Origin: QYOJ01 sp043810345
Lineage (GTDB): Bacteria; Bacteroidota; Bacteroidia; Bacteroidales; FEN-979
Direction of reading: 5' to 3'
Length of the DNA: 30,921 nucleotides
NCBI GenBank assembly: GCA_043810345.1
Contig: JBDROF010000025.1
Span: 1 to 30,921 of the forward strand
In this document: piece after piece, positions 22,381 through 29,585 of the stretch
Numbering within the stretch: the stretch's first letter is position 1
Layout: every line of letters starts with the position of its first letter
The notes under the pieces: generated by a model
Seen by the model: the letters and a program-made list of their open reading frames with translations, nothing else
What the model was told of the DNA's origin: nothing
Database searches by the model: none
Program-made: the position numbers and the translations under genes

Positions 22381-23499
22381 TTACTTGTTGGTGGTTGCTG
22401 GTTGCTTTTCGCAATTAGCTTTTCGCCTTTTTTTTTTAACCACTAAGGGCACAAAGGATAACACCAAGGTCACTAAGGAATTCCTTTGTGTTCTTCGTGA
22501 TGTCCAAGGTTCCTTCGTGGTTAGATCCTCATTCGTAATTTTTAATTCGTCATTCGTAATTGAAGCCACCACCGCTGTATCATTCACAAACTGAATTCCT
22601 CTTTCCAGGCTCTCGTCATTCTTCGCTAGCGTGGGTTTCTCTTTGGCGAATTTCACCATGTCGGCCAGCATCAGCAACTGTCCGAGCTGGTCCCATGTTT
22701 CCCGGTTCACCTCCGGGATCTCCAGCAGGTCACGCAGGATTTCCGCACTGGTACTCTCGAGCGCCGGAATCGAAAACCGGTTTTCTATGTATTTTCTCAG
22801 GATCTCTGTCAGCGTTGAGTAATACTCTTTCACCTTCCCCTGTTGCCAGAGTTTCTGAATCCTCAATTTCTCCAGTTCCTGCAACGCAATTTCATGAGGG
22901 TGCAGCTGAACCCTAGGCCTGAGCCGGAAGAGAGGCTCATTTTTTCTGCGTTTTCTCAGGTAATGGATCACAAAGGCGATCAGCCCGGCTGCAGCCAGTC
23001 CGGCCAGGATCCAGGGCAACAGTTCCCGGAAGGTCAGCGGGGCTTTTCTGGGGCCTTTGATCGGCTTGATCGGTTTGGTGGTGTCTACCGCCAGGGTATA
23101 GACAGCCAGGAAATGGTGCCTGGTTTCCACTAAGTGGATGGTGGTATCGGGAAGCACCCGGAAATAAAAAGGAATCGGCGGGATCACATAAAAGCCTGTA
23201 TCGAAGCTGGTCAGGAGAATCTGTTGGGAATAGGCGGTTGTTTGTCCGGTTCCGCTTACCAGTGTGTCGATGTTGGAACGGTCAATCACTGCAATCTTTT
23301 CAAGGATCGTATCGGGGAAGGAGGGCCAGTGGAGCTGGGCGCCCGATGGCCCGGTGAATTGAAGTGTAAGCCCCACCTGGTCGCCAATGAGCATGACGTT
23401 GGTATCCAGCGTAACGGTGGCCACCGGCTGCTGGGCAATGGATTGTATGCTTGCAAAAAGCAGTGTGAAGATTAGTTTATATTTTAATTCGTAATTCAT
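22381..23499 (-). CDS. BatD-like/DUF4381-type membrane protein of the Bat operon
   Basis: A 372-residue protein found between DUF58 and batA in many Bacteroidota; it is DUF4381-like, the exact family name being from memory. It has a signal sequence, an Ig-like periplasmic part (PVATVTLDTNVMLIGDQVGLTLQF), a membrane helix (LPWILAGLAAAGLIAFVIHYL) and a cytoplasmic helical domain (KVKEYYSTLTEILRKYIENRF). Two boundaries are made of repeats. The ATG at 23499 sits in an AATTCAT unit, and the last ~57 residues (after …DTAVVAS) are encoded by AATTCGT-type units and an inverted repeat, reading NDELKITNEDL, then a basic tail. The native protein probably ended near 22565. Confidence 0.82.
   Translation of the reverse strand: MNYELKYKLIFTLLFASIQSIAQQPVATVTLDTNVMLIGDQVGLTLQFTGPSGAQLHWPSFPDTILEKIAVIDRSNIDTLVSGTGQTTAYSQQILLTSFDTGFYVIPPIPFYFRVLPDTTIHLVETRHHFLAVYTLAVDTTKPIKPIKGPRKAPLTFRELLPWILAGLAAAGLIAFVIHYLRKRRKNEPLFRLRPRVQLHPHEIALQELEKLRIQKLWQQGKVKEYYSTLTEILRKYIENRFSIPALESTSAEILRDLLEIPEVNRETWDQLGQLLMLADMVKFAKEKPTLAKNDESLERGIQFVNDTAVVASITNDELKITNEDLTTKEPWTSRRTQRNSLVTLVLSFVPLVVKKKRRKANCEKQPATTNK
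22438..22562. repeat. Inverted repeat plus AATTCGT-type units encoding a C-terminal extension
   Basis: AACCACTAAGG (from 22438) pairs with CCTTCGTGGTT (to 22523), with more AAGG/CCTT-type units between. Imperfect AATTCGT units follow to 22562. The 22381-23499 gene reads straight through it. Confidence 0.8.
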
Positions 23500-23517
23500 A
23501 ATTCGTAATTCGTAATT
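23486..23517 (+). repeat. AATTCGT array supplying a start and a stop codon
   Basis: Four units (AATTCGT, AATTCAT, AATTCGT, AATTCGT) plus AATT. The AATTCAT unit provides the ATG of the gene ending at 23499, and the trailing bases overlap the DUF58 stop TAA (23516-23518), all on the minus strand. Confidence 0.93.
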
Positions 23518-24391
23518 ATCTCCTCGCTTCCCTTTTATGAAACAGGTTCATCAGTGGTTTCACATAGTCCTGATCGGTTCGGATGCGGACAGCATCCACC
23601 CCGCTGCGGACGAAGAGATCGTTGAGGTACTCCTGGTGATGGTCGAACCATTTCCGGTAGTGATGCCTGACAGCCCGGTTGGTGGTGTCGACCCATAACT
23701 GCTTGCCGGTTTCGGCGTGCTTCACCCGGATCAAGCCGACATCAGGGATCTCTGTTTCGCGTTCGTCGAAGATCTGGACAGCGATCAGGTCGTGTTTCTT
23801 GTTAGCAATCTTGATCGCATCCTGAAATCCCTTATTCAGGAAGTCGGAGAACAGGAAAGCCGTACACCTTTTCTTGATGGCATTGGTCAGGTACCGGAGA
23901 GCCTCAGCAATGTTCGTCTCATGGTTGACCGGCTGAAAATCAATCAGTTCCCTGATGATCCGCAGGATATGGGTAGTTCCCTTTTTCGGGGGGATGAACT
24001 TTTCCACCTGGTTGCTGAAAAAGAGCACCCCTACTTTGTCGTTGTTCTGGATGGCGCTGAACGCAAGTACCGCAGCAATCTCCGTGATGAGTTCCTGCTT
24101 GAGGGCTTTTTGTGTTCCAAACTGGTTGGAGCCGCTTACGTCGATCAGCAGCATCACTGTCAGTTCGCGCTCTTCATCAAACACCTTGATGTAGGGATGG
24201 TTGAAACGGGCCGTCACGTTCCAGTCAATGCTCCGGATATCATCCCCGTACTGGTACTCCCGCACTTCACTGAAAGCCATACCTCTTCCTTTGAAGACAC
24301 TGTGGTAATGGCCGGAAAAAATCTGGTTGGACAGTCCCCGGGTCTTGATCTCGATCTTTCGGACTTTTTTAAAAAGTTCTGCGGCTTCCAT
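23516..24391 (-). CDS. DUF58 domain protein of the Bat/MoxR operon
   Basis: A 291-residue cytoplasmic protein of the DUF58 family, the usual partner of MoxR ATPases. The family signature REYQYGDDIRSIDWNVTARF is at residues 44-63, and the VWA-like DVSGSN with a MIDAS-like DxSxS is at 84-88. No membrane segment is seen. It lies between moxR (104 bases upstream) and the DUF4381-like gene (16 bases downstream). It probably acts with MoxR in assembling or activating a target; the target is not known from sequence. Confidence 0.92.
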   Translation of the reverse strand: MEAAELFKKVRKIEIKTRGLSNQIFSGHYHSVFKGRGMAFSEVREYQYGDDIRSIDWNVTARFNHPYIKVFDEERELTVMLLIDVSGSNQFGTQKALKQELITEIAAVLAFSAIQNNDKVGVLFFSNQVEKFIPPKKGTTHILRIIRELIDFQPVNHETNIAEALRYLTNAIKKRCTAFLFSDFLNKGFQDAIKIANKKHDLIAVQIFDERETEIPDVGLIRVKHAETGKQLWVDTTNRAVRHHYRKWFDHHQEYLNDLFVRSGVDAVRIRTDQDYVKPLMNLFHKREARR

Positions 24392-24395
24392 ATTT

Positions 24396-24493
24396 CAGTG
24401 GTGCGGTGGTGCGGTGGTGCAGTGGTGCAGTGGTGCAGTGGTGCGGGTAATAGCCACATTCACCATGGCACCATGGCACCACGGCACCACGGC
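24396..24493. repeat. Complementary 8-bp arrays between moxR and the DUF58 gene
   Basis: Six CAGTGGTG/CGGTGGTG units (24396-24443) and four ACCATGGC/ACCACGGC units (24462-24493). GTGGTG in the first pairs with CACCAC in the second, so the RNA could fold into a long imperfect hairpin between the two genes. The moxR stop is next to the array. Confidence 0.9.
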
Positions 24494-24495
24494 AA

Positions 24496-25488
24496 TTATG
24501 GCACTTCTACGGTGTTCAGTATCTCATTGATAATATCCTCCGTGGTGATATTCTCGGCTTCGGCTTCGTAGGTGAGTCCGATCCGGTGACGGACAACATC
24601 GTGGGCAACAGCCCGGATATCTTCGGGGATCACATAGCCACGGCGTTTGATAAAGGCAAACGCTTTGGCCGCCAGCGCCAGGTTGATGCTGGCTCGTGGG
24701 GAGCCACCATAGCTGATCAGCCCTTCGAATTTCTTCAGCTTATACTCTCCCGGATAACGGGAAGCAAACACGATGTCGGTGATGTAATTCTCGATCTTCT
24801 CATCCAGATAGACCTCACGCACCACATTACGGGCCCGGATGATATCGGCTGTTTTCACCACCGGGGATGTTTCGGGGAATTGGCTGGCGATGTTCTGCCT
24901 GATGATCAGTTTCTCCTCTCTCTTATCCGGATAACCGATGATCACCTTGAGCATAAACCGGTCTACCTGGGCTTCGGGAAGCGGATAGGTCCCTTCCTGT
25001 TCGATCGGGTTCTCGGTAGCCAGCACGAGGAAAGGTTCGTCGAGCTTAAAGGTCTCCTCCCCGATGGTCACCTGTCGTTCCTGCATCGCTTCGAGCAGGG
25101 CCGACTGTACCTTGGCGGGGGAGCGGTTGATCTCATCGGCCAGGATGAAGTTGGCAAAGATGGGGCCTTTCCGGACCCAGAACTCCTCCCTTTTCTGGCT
25201 GTAGATCAACGTACCGATCAGGTCGGCCGGCAACAGGTCAGGGGTAAACTGGATGCGACTGAATTTCGCTTCGATCGTATTGGCAAGCGATTTAATGGCC
25301 AGGGTCTTGGCCAATCCAGGCACCCCTTCCAGCAGAATGTGACCGTTGGAGAGAAGTCCGATCAGGAGCCGTTCGATCATCTGTTTCTGCCCGATGATCA
25401 CCTTATTCATCTCCATGGTGAGGAGGTCGACAAACGAGCTCTCCCTTTCAATCCGTTCATTCAATTCTTTGATATCCATTTCAACCAT
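24496..25488 (-). CDS. MoxR family AAA ATPase
   Basis: A 330-residue AAA+ ATPase of the MoxR class, first gene of the Bat operon. Walker A is GVPGLAKT (55-62), Walker B FILADEINR (114-122), the sensor segment ATENP (157-161), followed by PEAQVDRF (171-178) and a C-terminal lid domain. MoxR proteins act as chaperone-like motors with VWA proteins, here DUF58, BatA and BatB. The start is ATG 25488; ATG 25479 is also possible. A consensus promoter lies ~20 bases upstream and probably drives the whole eight-gene operon down to 16596. Confidence 0.95.
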   Translation of the reverse strand: MVEMDIKELNERIERESSFVDLLTMEMNKVIIGQKQMIERLLIGLLSNGHILLEGVPGLAKTLAIKSLANTIEAKFSRIQFTPDLLPADLIGTLIYSQKREEFWVRKGPIFANFILADEINRSPAKVQSALLEAMQERQVTIGEETFKLDEPFLVLATENPIEQEGTYPLPEAQVDRFMLKVIIGYPDKREEKLIIRQNIASQFPETSPVVKTADIIRARNVVREVYLDEKIENYITDIVFASRYPGEYKLKKFEGLISYGGSPRASINLALAAKAFAFIKRRGYVIPEDIRAVAHDVVRHRIGLTYEAEAENITTEDIINEILNTVEVP

Positions 25489-25507
25489 AATGATAAGTTT
25501 TGACGCG

Positions 25508-25540
25508 CAAATTTATAATTTTTTAAAGAAACTTAGCAAA
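25508..25540 (-). promoter_or_regulatory. Promoter of the moxR-bat operon
   Basis: On the minus strand TTTG (25540-25537), a 21-base spacer and TAAATTTG (25515-25508) fit the Bacteroidota consensus. Transcription would start near 25501, giving a ~13-base leader. Confidence 0.65.
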
Positions 25541-25546
25541 ATCAAC

Positions 25547-26020
25547 CTATTCGTGATGGTATGGTTCATTTCGCAGGATGGTCAATGCCCGGTAAAGCTG
25601 CTCAATAAAGAGTAATCTGACCAGTTGATGAGGAAACGTCATCCGGGAGAGAGATAGTATATGATCAGCACGTTTTTTTATCCGTTCATCTACTCCAAAT
25701 GCTCCACCGATGATGAAAACCAGGTCTTTCATCCCGGAGAGGAACCGGTGATTCAGGAACGTAGCAAAGTCACGGGATCGAATCTCGTTTCCCCGTTCAT
25801 CAAGCAACACCACATAGTCAACTTTGGTAATCTGGCTCAGGATCAGATCGGCTTCCGCTGATTTCACCTCCTCTTCCCTCATGGAGGAGGACTTTTTCAG
25901 GTTTGGGATCTCCAGGATGGTGCAACTGCTATGACGGTTGATCCTCTTTATGTACTCATCCAGCAACTTCCGGATCCTCTGATCATCGGTCTTTCCTATG
26001 CAAATCAGCCGACTTTTCAT
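25547..26020 (-). CDS. rlmH: 23S rRNA (pseudouridine1915-N3)-methyltransferase
   Basis: A 157-residue SPOUT methyltransferase that methylates pseudouridine 1915 in helix 69 of 23S rRNA, using S-adenosylmethionine. The trefoil-knot signature VFIIGGAFGVDE (101-112) and the C-terminal block SLSRMTFPHQLVRLLFIEQLYRALTIL (123-149) ending EPYHHE match the family; GGAFG replaces the more usual GGPYG. The length is normal. It is a single gene, divergent from the DUF4783 gene. Confidence 0.97.
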   Translation of the reverse strand: MKSRLICIGKTDDQRIRKLLDEYIKRINRHSSCTILEIPNLKKSSSMREEEVKSAEADLILSQITKVDYVVLLDERGNEIRSRDFATFLNHRFLSGMKDLVFIIGGAFGVDERIKKRADHILSLSRMTFPHQLVRLLFIEQLYRALTILRNEPYHHE

Positions 26021-26056
26021 CCCTCGAATTTTGCTGTAAAGGTCGGAATTATTCTC

Positions 26057-26072
26057 TAATTTTGTATGTTTG
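26057..26072 (+). promoter_or_regulatory. Two overlapping TAnnTTTG elements
   Basis: TAATTTTG (26057-26064) and TATGTTTG (26065-26072) both match the -7 consensus. A TTTG at 26030-26033 is 23 bases from the first. Use of the second would give a nearly leaderless message starting at ATG 26077. Confidence 0.45.
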
Positions 26073-26076
26073 CCGT

Positions 26077-26466
26077 ATGAGATCCTTTATAATAATGGTA
26101 TGCCTGACTCTGCTCTGTTGTTCAGGCCGGATAGCTGGACAAACGGTCAAAGAGCAGGTGGTCACTGCCCTGAAGAAGAACGATCATGTAGCTCTCGTCG
26201 CCTGCTTCCACACCATGGTGGATCTTCAGATCCCAGACTATAGCGGAAACTTCAGCCAGGCTCAGGCATCGGTCATCCTGAAGAAATTTTTCTCTGATCA
26301 TCCGGTTGGTTCCGTCAGCATCACCAGAGAGGGTGACAACAGCGATGGAAGCCGGTATGCCCTTGGAGAGTTGGTTACAGGAGGAAAGAGGTACCGGCTC
26401 TATTTTGTGACAAAGGAATCAGAGGGAAAGCCGAAGGTGTTTTTGTTGCAGGTGATGGAGGAATGA
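26077..26466 (+). CDS. DUF4783 family exported protein
   Basis: A 129-residue protein similar to the DUF4783 family of Bacteroidota, function unknown. It has a signal peptide (MRSFIIMVCLTLLCCSGRIAG). The body (VKEQVVTALKKNDHVALVACFHTMVDLQIPDYSGNFSQAQASVILKKFF) and the C-terminal half (ALGELVTGGKRYRLYFVTKESEGKPKVFLLQVMEE) have the alpha-beta pattern of an NTF2-like fold. ATG 26077 is preferred over the in-frame TTG at 26062 because the latter lies in the promoter. The family's neighbours often include nadC, as here. Confidence 0.83.
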   Translation: MRSFIIMVCLTLLCCSGRIAGQTVKEQVVTALKKNDHVALVACFHTMVDLQIPDYSGNFSQAQASVILKKFFSDHPVGSVSITREGDNSDGSRYALGELVTGGKRYRLYFVTKESEGKPKVFLLQVMEE

Positions 26467-26477
26467 GGTCATACAGA

Positions 26478-26581
26478 AGGACGAGGGACGAGGGACGAAT
26501 TCGGAGAATGATAATCGAATTAATCGGACATTGAAATGGCTGCCAACTGCAGACTGCAGACTGCAGACTGCAGACTGCAGA
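26478..26581 (+). repeat. GGACGAG-type and (CTGCAGA)5 arrays upstream of nadC
   Basis: Two to three GGACGAG-like units (26480-26497) and five exact CTGCAGA units (26547-26581). CTGCAG is self-complementary, so the array can form many alternative short hairpins 30 bases before the nadC start. Nothing else is seen in 26467-26613. Confidence 0.9.
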
Positions 26582-26613
26582 CTTTTTAGTGTTTTAGTGG
26601 CAAAAAAAGTATT

Positions 26614-27492
26614 ATGAACATCGAACACATAGTGAAGCTGGCCCTGCTGGAGGATCTGGGGGATGGGGACCATACGTCGCTTGCGACGATTCAGGAGGGG
26701 ACAGAGGGGTTAGCGCAGCTGTTGATCAAAGGGAACGGGGTATTGGCCGGCATTCCGGTAGCTAAAGAGGTGTTCCGCCAGGTGGATCCCGGCTTGCGGA
26801 TGACGGTGGCGATAGAAGAGGGACAGATGGTTGAGGCGGGGGATATCCCTTTCACAGTGGAGGGGAATATCCGCTCGATCCTGGCTGCTGAACGAACGGT
26901 TTTGAATTTTATGCAGCGGTTAAGTGGGATCGCTACGGAGACCTTCAGGATAGTGCAAGAGATCAAGGGGACTAAGGCCAGGGTCCTCGATACCCGGAAG
27001 ACCACTCCGGGATTGCGCGAACTGGAGAAATACGCAGTGCGTCTAGGAGGCGGGGAGAATCACCGGATGGGGTTGTACGATATGATCATGATCAAAGACA
27101 ACCACGTAGACTACGCCAAAGGGATTGAAAACGCTATCCGGGCAGTAGCCGGGTACCAGAAACAAACCGGGAAGGAACTCAAGGTGGAGATCGAGGTCAG
27201 AAATTTTGAAGAGCTGCTCGATGCCATCGATACCGGGCACATTGACCGGATCATGCTGGATAATTTCACCGTGGAGGATGTGGCGTCGGCGGTGGAGCTG
27301 GTAAACGGCCGGTTTGAACTGGAGGCATCCGGAGGGATTGGCCTGGAGAATGTCAGGAAATATGCCCAGGCCGGAGTCGACTTCCTCTCGATGGGGAGTC
27401 TTACGCATCAGATCAAAAGCCTGGATATGAGTTTAAAAGCGGTAATCAAGCGGTTTTATGACAACGCCCCAAAACTCCCCAAAACCCGGTAA
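26614..27492 (+). CDS. nadC: Nicotinate-nucleotide pyrophosphorylase (quinolinate phosphoribosyltransferase)
   Basis: A 292-residue enzyme that converts quinolinate and PRPP to nicotinate mononucleotide, CO2 and pyrophosphate in NAD synthesis. Landmarks: EDLGDGDHTS (13-22), AAERTVLNFMQRLSGIAT (91-108), DTRKTTPG (126-133, with the substrate-binding Arg and Lys), GGGENHRMGLYD (145-156) and KDNH (161-164). The length is normal. Its last 35 bases overlap the start of the YihY/BrkB gene. nadA and nadB are not in the window. Confidence 0.97.
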   Translation: MNIEHIVKLALLEDLGDGDHTSLATIQEGTEGLAQLLIKGNGVLAGIPVAKEVFRQVDPGLRMTVAIEEGQMVEAGDIPFTVEGNIRSILAAERTVLNFMQRLSGIATETFRIVQEIKGTKARVLDTRKTTPGLRELEKYAVRLGGGENHRMGLYDMIMIKDNHVDYAKGIENAIRAVAGYQKQTGKELKVEIEVRNFEELLDAIDTGHIDRIMLDNFTVEDVASAVELVNGRFELEASGGIGLENVRKYAQAGVDFLSMGSLTHQIKSLDMSLKAVIKRFYDNAPKLPKTR

Positions 27493-28408
27493 TCGCTTCA
27501 CCACGTGGAAACCTGTCAGGAAGCTGATCCTGACATCCAAACGGATTGTGTTACCGGGTTTCGACGGGATGCCGTTATACGATGTCACCCAGTTTTTCTT
27601 TAACGGGTTGGCCAAAGGATACATCAACTCCAGGGCATCTGCGATCTCCTTCTCGTTCGTACTGGCCATCTTTCCATTTCTGATTTTTCTCTTCACCATC
27701 ATCCCCTTCATCCCCATCCTCAATTTCCAGATGGTGTTGCTGGATATCATCCGGGATTTCCTGCCGGAAACAACCTGGGAATCGGTGGAGGGGACCATCG
27801 TGGATGTGATCACCCGGCCCCGCAGTGGCCTGCTGATCCTGAACTTCATCCTCACCCTCTACTTCTCCACCAACGGCATCAACAGCCTGATCGAAGCGTT
27901 CAACAGCACGGCTCATACCATTGAGACCCGCACCGTGGTGAAGCAATACCTCATCTCCATTCTTCTGGTGATCATCCTCTCGGTGCTGCTGATCATCTCC
28001 ATCGGACTGATGACCTTTGGATCGAGGCTTTTATCACTCATCTTGTCCGATACGGTTACAACCAGTTACTTTTACATCCTTGCCATGGAGTCGTTGCGTT
28101 GGATCATGGTTGTCGCACTGCTGTTGATGGCCATCTCCTTCCTTTACTTCCTGGCTCCGGCCAAACGGGGGAGGTACCGGTTTATCTCGGCCGGATCCAT
28201 GCTGGCCACCATCCTGGTGATCCTCACCACCCTGGGATTCAACTTCTACGTGGATAACTTCGCCAGATACAATGCCCTGTACGGATCGATTGGCACCTTG
28301 TTGATCGTCCTGGTGTGGATCTACCTGAACTCCATCAGCCTGCTGATCGGTTTCGAGCTCAACGCGAGCATCATGAATGCCAGGTCAGGTGGTGAGGGGG
28401 TGAGGTAG
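27458..28408 (+). CDS. YihY/virulence factor BrkB family membrane protein
   Basis: A 316-residue inner-membrane protein of the YihY/BrkB family, whose function is not firmly known; it is not RNase BN despite old annotations. Six membrane segments are visible, among them FSFVLAIFPFLIFLFTIIPF, LISILLVIILSVLLIISIGL, IMVVALLLMAISFLYFLAP and GTLLIVLVWIYLNSISLLIGFELNA. The family motif near the start (INSRASAISFSFVLAIFPF) is present. The start at 27458 overlaps nadC by 35 bases; a later ATG at 27569 is possible but would trim the conserved region. The end runs into a short GAGGTAGC repeat. Confidence 0.88.
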   Translation: MTTPQNSPKPGNRFTTWKPVRKLILTSKRIVLPGFDGMPLYDVTQFFFNGLAKGYINSRASAISFSFVLAIFPFLIFLFTIIPFIPILNFQMVLLDIIRDFLPETTWESVEGTIVDVITRPRSGLLILNFILTLYFSTNGINSLIEAFNSTAHTIETRTVVKQYLISILLVIILSVLLIISIGLMTFGSRLLSLILSDTVTTSYFYILAMESLRWIMVVALLLMAISFLYFLAPAKRGRYRFISAGSMLATILVILTTLGFNFYVDNFARYNALYGSIGTLLIVLVWIYLNSISLLIGFELNASIMNARSGGEGVR

Positions 28409-28428
28409 CGAGGTAGCGAAATAGAGTT
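28394..28428 (-). repeat. GAGGTAGC-type repeat
   Basis: A few 8-base units (GTGAGGTAGC, GAGGTAGC, then GAAATAGAG). Read on the minus strand they resemble CTATTTCGCTACCTCGC, the same family as the ATTTCGCT arrays but in the opposite orientation to all others in the window. It overlaps the YihY stop. The rest of 28429-28502 shows nothing clear. Confidence 0.65.
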
Positions 28429-28502
28429 TCAGTATGGCTTTCATCCGCTTGAAGAACATCAGGGGGCCAGGAACATGCCCGAAATAACGGTGCAGGAGAT
28501 CA

Positions 28503-29585
28503 TCAGTTATTTTCAAATGAGTTTATCAGAGAAAGTATCCTGGAGGCCCGGATCTCATGGGTATAGTTTTTTACCACATGCTGGATCGCATGCTCCTCTG
28601 TTTTCATGGTTAAGGCGACGTAGATTGCCTGTTCGAGTTCATCTATATTTCTATGCTTTACTATTACACCGGTGGTCCCAATGGCATCCGGGATTCCATT
28701 CACATCTGAACCGACCGGAATGCATCCGCACAGCATCGCCTCATTCAGCGTATTCGGCATGCCTTCGGTGATGGATGCCTGTACAAATACTTTTGCCTGG
28801 TTATAACTTTTGAAAAGCACTTCATCAGGACAAAATGACTGGATGATGGTGAGATTGGGAATACGTGAAACCTTATACTGCCCTTCGACCCAATGAATAT
28901 ATCGGGCAGGAATCCCTATAAGAGTAAATGAGATAGCTTGATTTCGTTCGGCTAATTGGATAAAAAGATCAAAGCCCTTATTGATAAAATCGCTTCTGGA
29001 GGTCATGGTCCCCACCGTTAAAACAGATTCTTCCTGTTTTTGGATGGAGGGATCCCTATAATATTTGCCGGGATCTATGCCATTAGGTATAATTTCTATC
29101 CGGGTCGTCAAATCCGGGATATAATAGTTCATTCCATCTTTCTTCCCGGTGGATTGATAATAAAAGTTCTCATGAAAAATTAACGAGTTATGGTTTGGAA
29201 TAATTAGAGAGCAATTTCTCAAGGCATATTTTACAAATCGGCCGCGGATTTTATGATAGTACACCCCTTTCCCAAGCTCAGGATAGGATACCGCCTCCTG
29301 TCCACCAGCAAAAATAATAACCTGCAGGTTGAATATCTTTCCCAAAAAAGTGAGGATAGCCGAATGGTAGTCAGCAAACCAAGTAATGATAAATCTTGCT
29401 CTTTTGCAGTTCCTGAGAACAAACCATAACATACCGAGCAATCGCAGGAAGAAGATAATTTTCCCTTCGGATTGATTCAGCAAAAAAGATTTTACAGGAT
29501 ACTCCCTTTCAAGTGTCTTCTGGTCGGATATGACAAACGATGAGTTGGCATGCTTGATGTATAGAATCCCTCTGTTATTCATCAT
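28503..29585 (-). CDS. Glycosyltransferase family 4-type (GT-B) protein
   Basis: A ~360-residue GT-B glycosyltransferase, probably adding a sugar to a surface polysaccharide or LPS O-unit at the inner face of the membrane. The C-terminal half carries the GT4 signature EGMPNTLNEAMLCGCIPVG, with E-x7-E for nucleotide-sugar binding, plus IIPNGIDPGKYY and VLTVGTMTSRSDFINKGFDLFIQL. The donor and acceptor cannot be told. ATG 29585 (or 29582) is chosen over 29612 because it overlaps the upstream stop by only a few bases, as in tightly coupled operons. It is the third gene of the polysaccharide operon. Confidence 0.88.
   Translation of the reverse strand: MMNNRGILYIKHANSSFVISDQKTLEREYPVKSFLLNQSEGKIIFFLRLLGMLWFVLRNCKRARFIITWFADYHSAILTFLGKIFNLQVIIFAGGQEAVSYPELGKGVYYHKIRGRFVKYALRNCSLIIPNHNSLIFHENFYYQSTGKKDGMNYYIPDLTTRIEIIPNGIDPGKYYRDPSIQKQEESVLTVGTMTSRSDFINKGFDLFIQLAERNQAISFTLIGIPARYIHWVEGQYKVSRIPNLTIIQSFCPDEVLFKSYNQAKVFVQASITEGMPNTLNEAMLCGCIPVGSDVNGIPDAIGTTGVIVKHRNIDELEQAIYVALTMKTEEHAIQHVVKNYTHEIRASRILSLINSFENN

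Noticed and set aside
28475..28771. 98-residue + strand open frame
   Set aside because: Antisense to the end of the glycosyltransferase gene with no supporting pattern.
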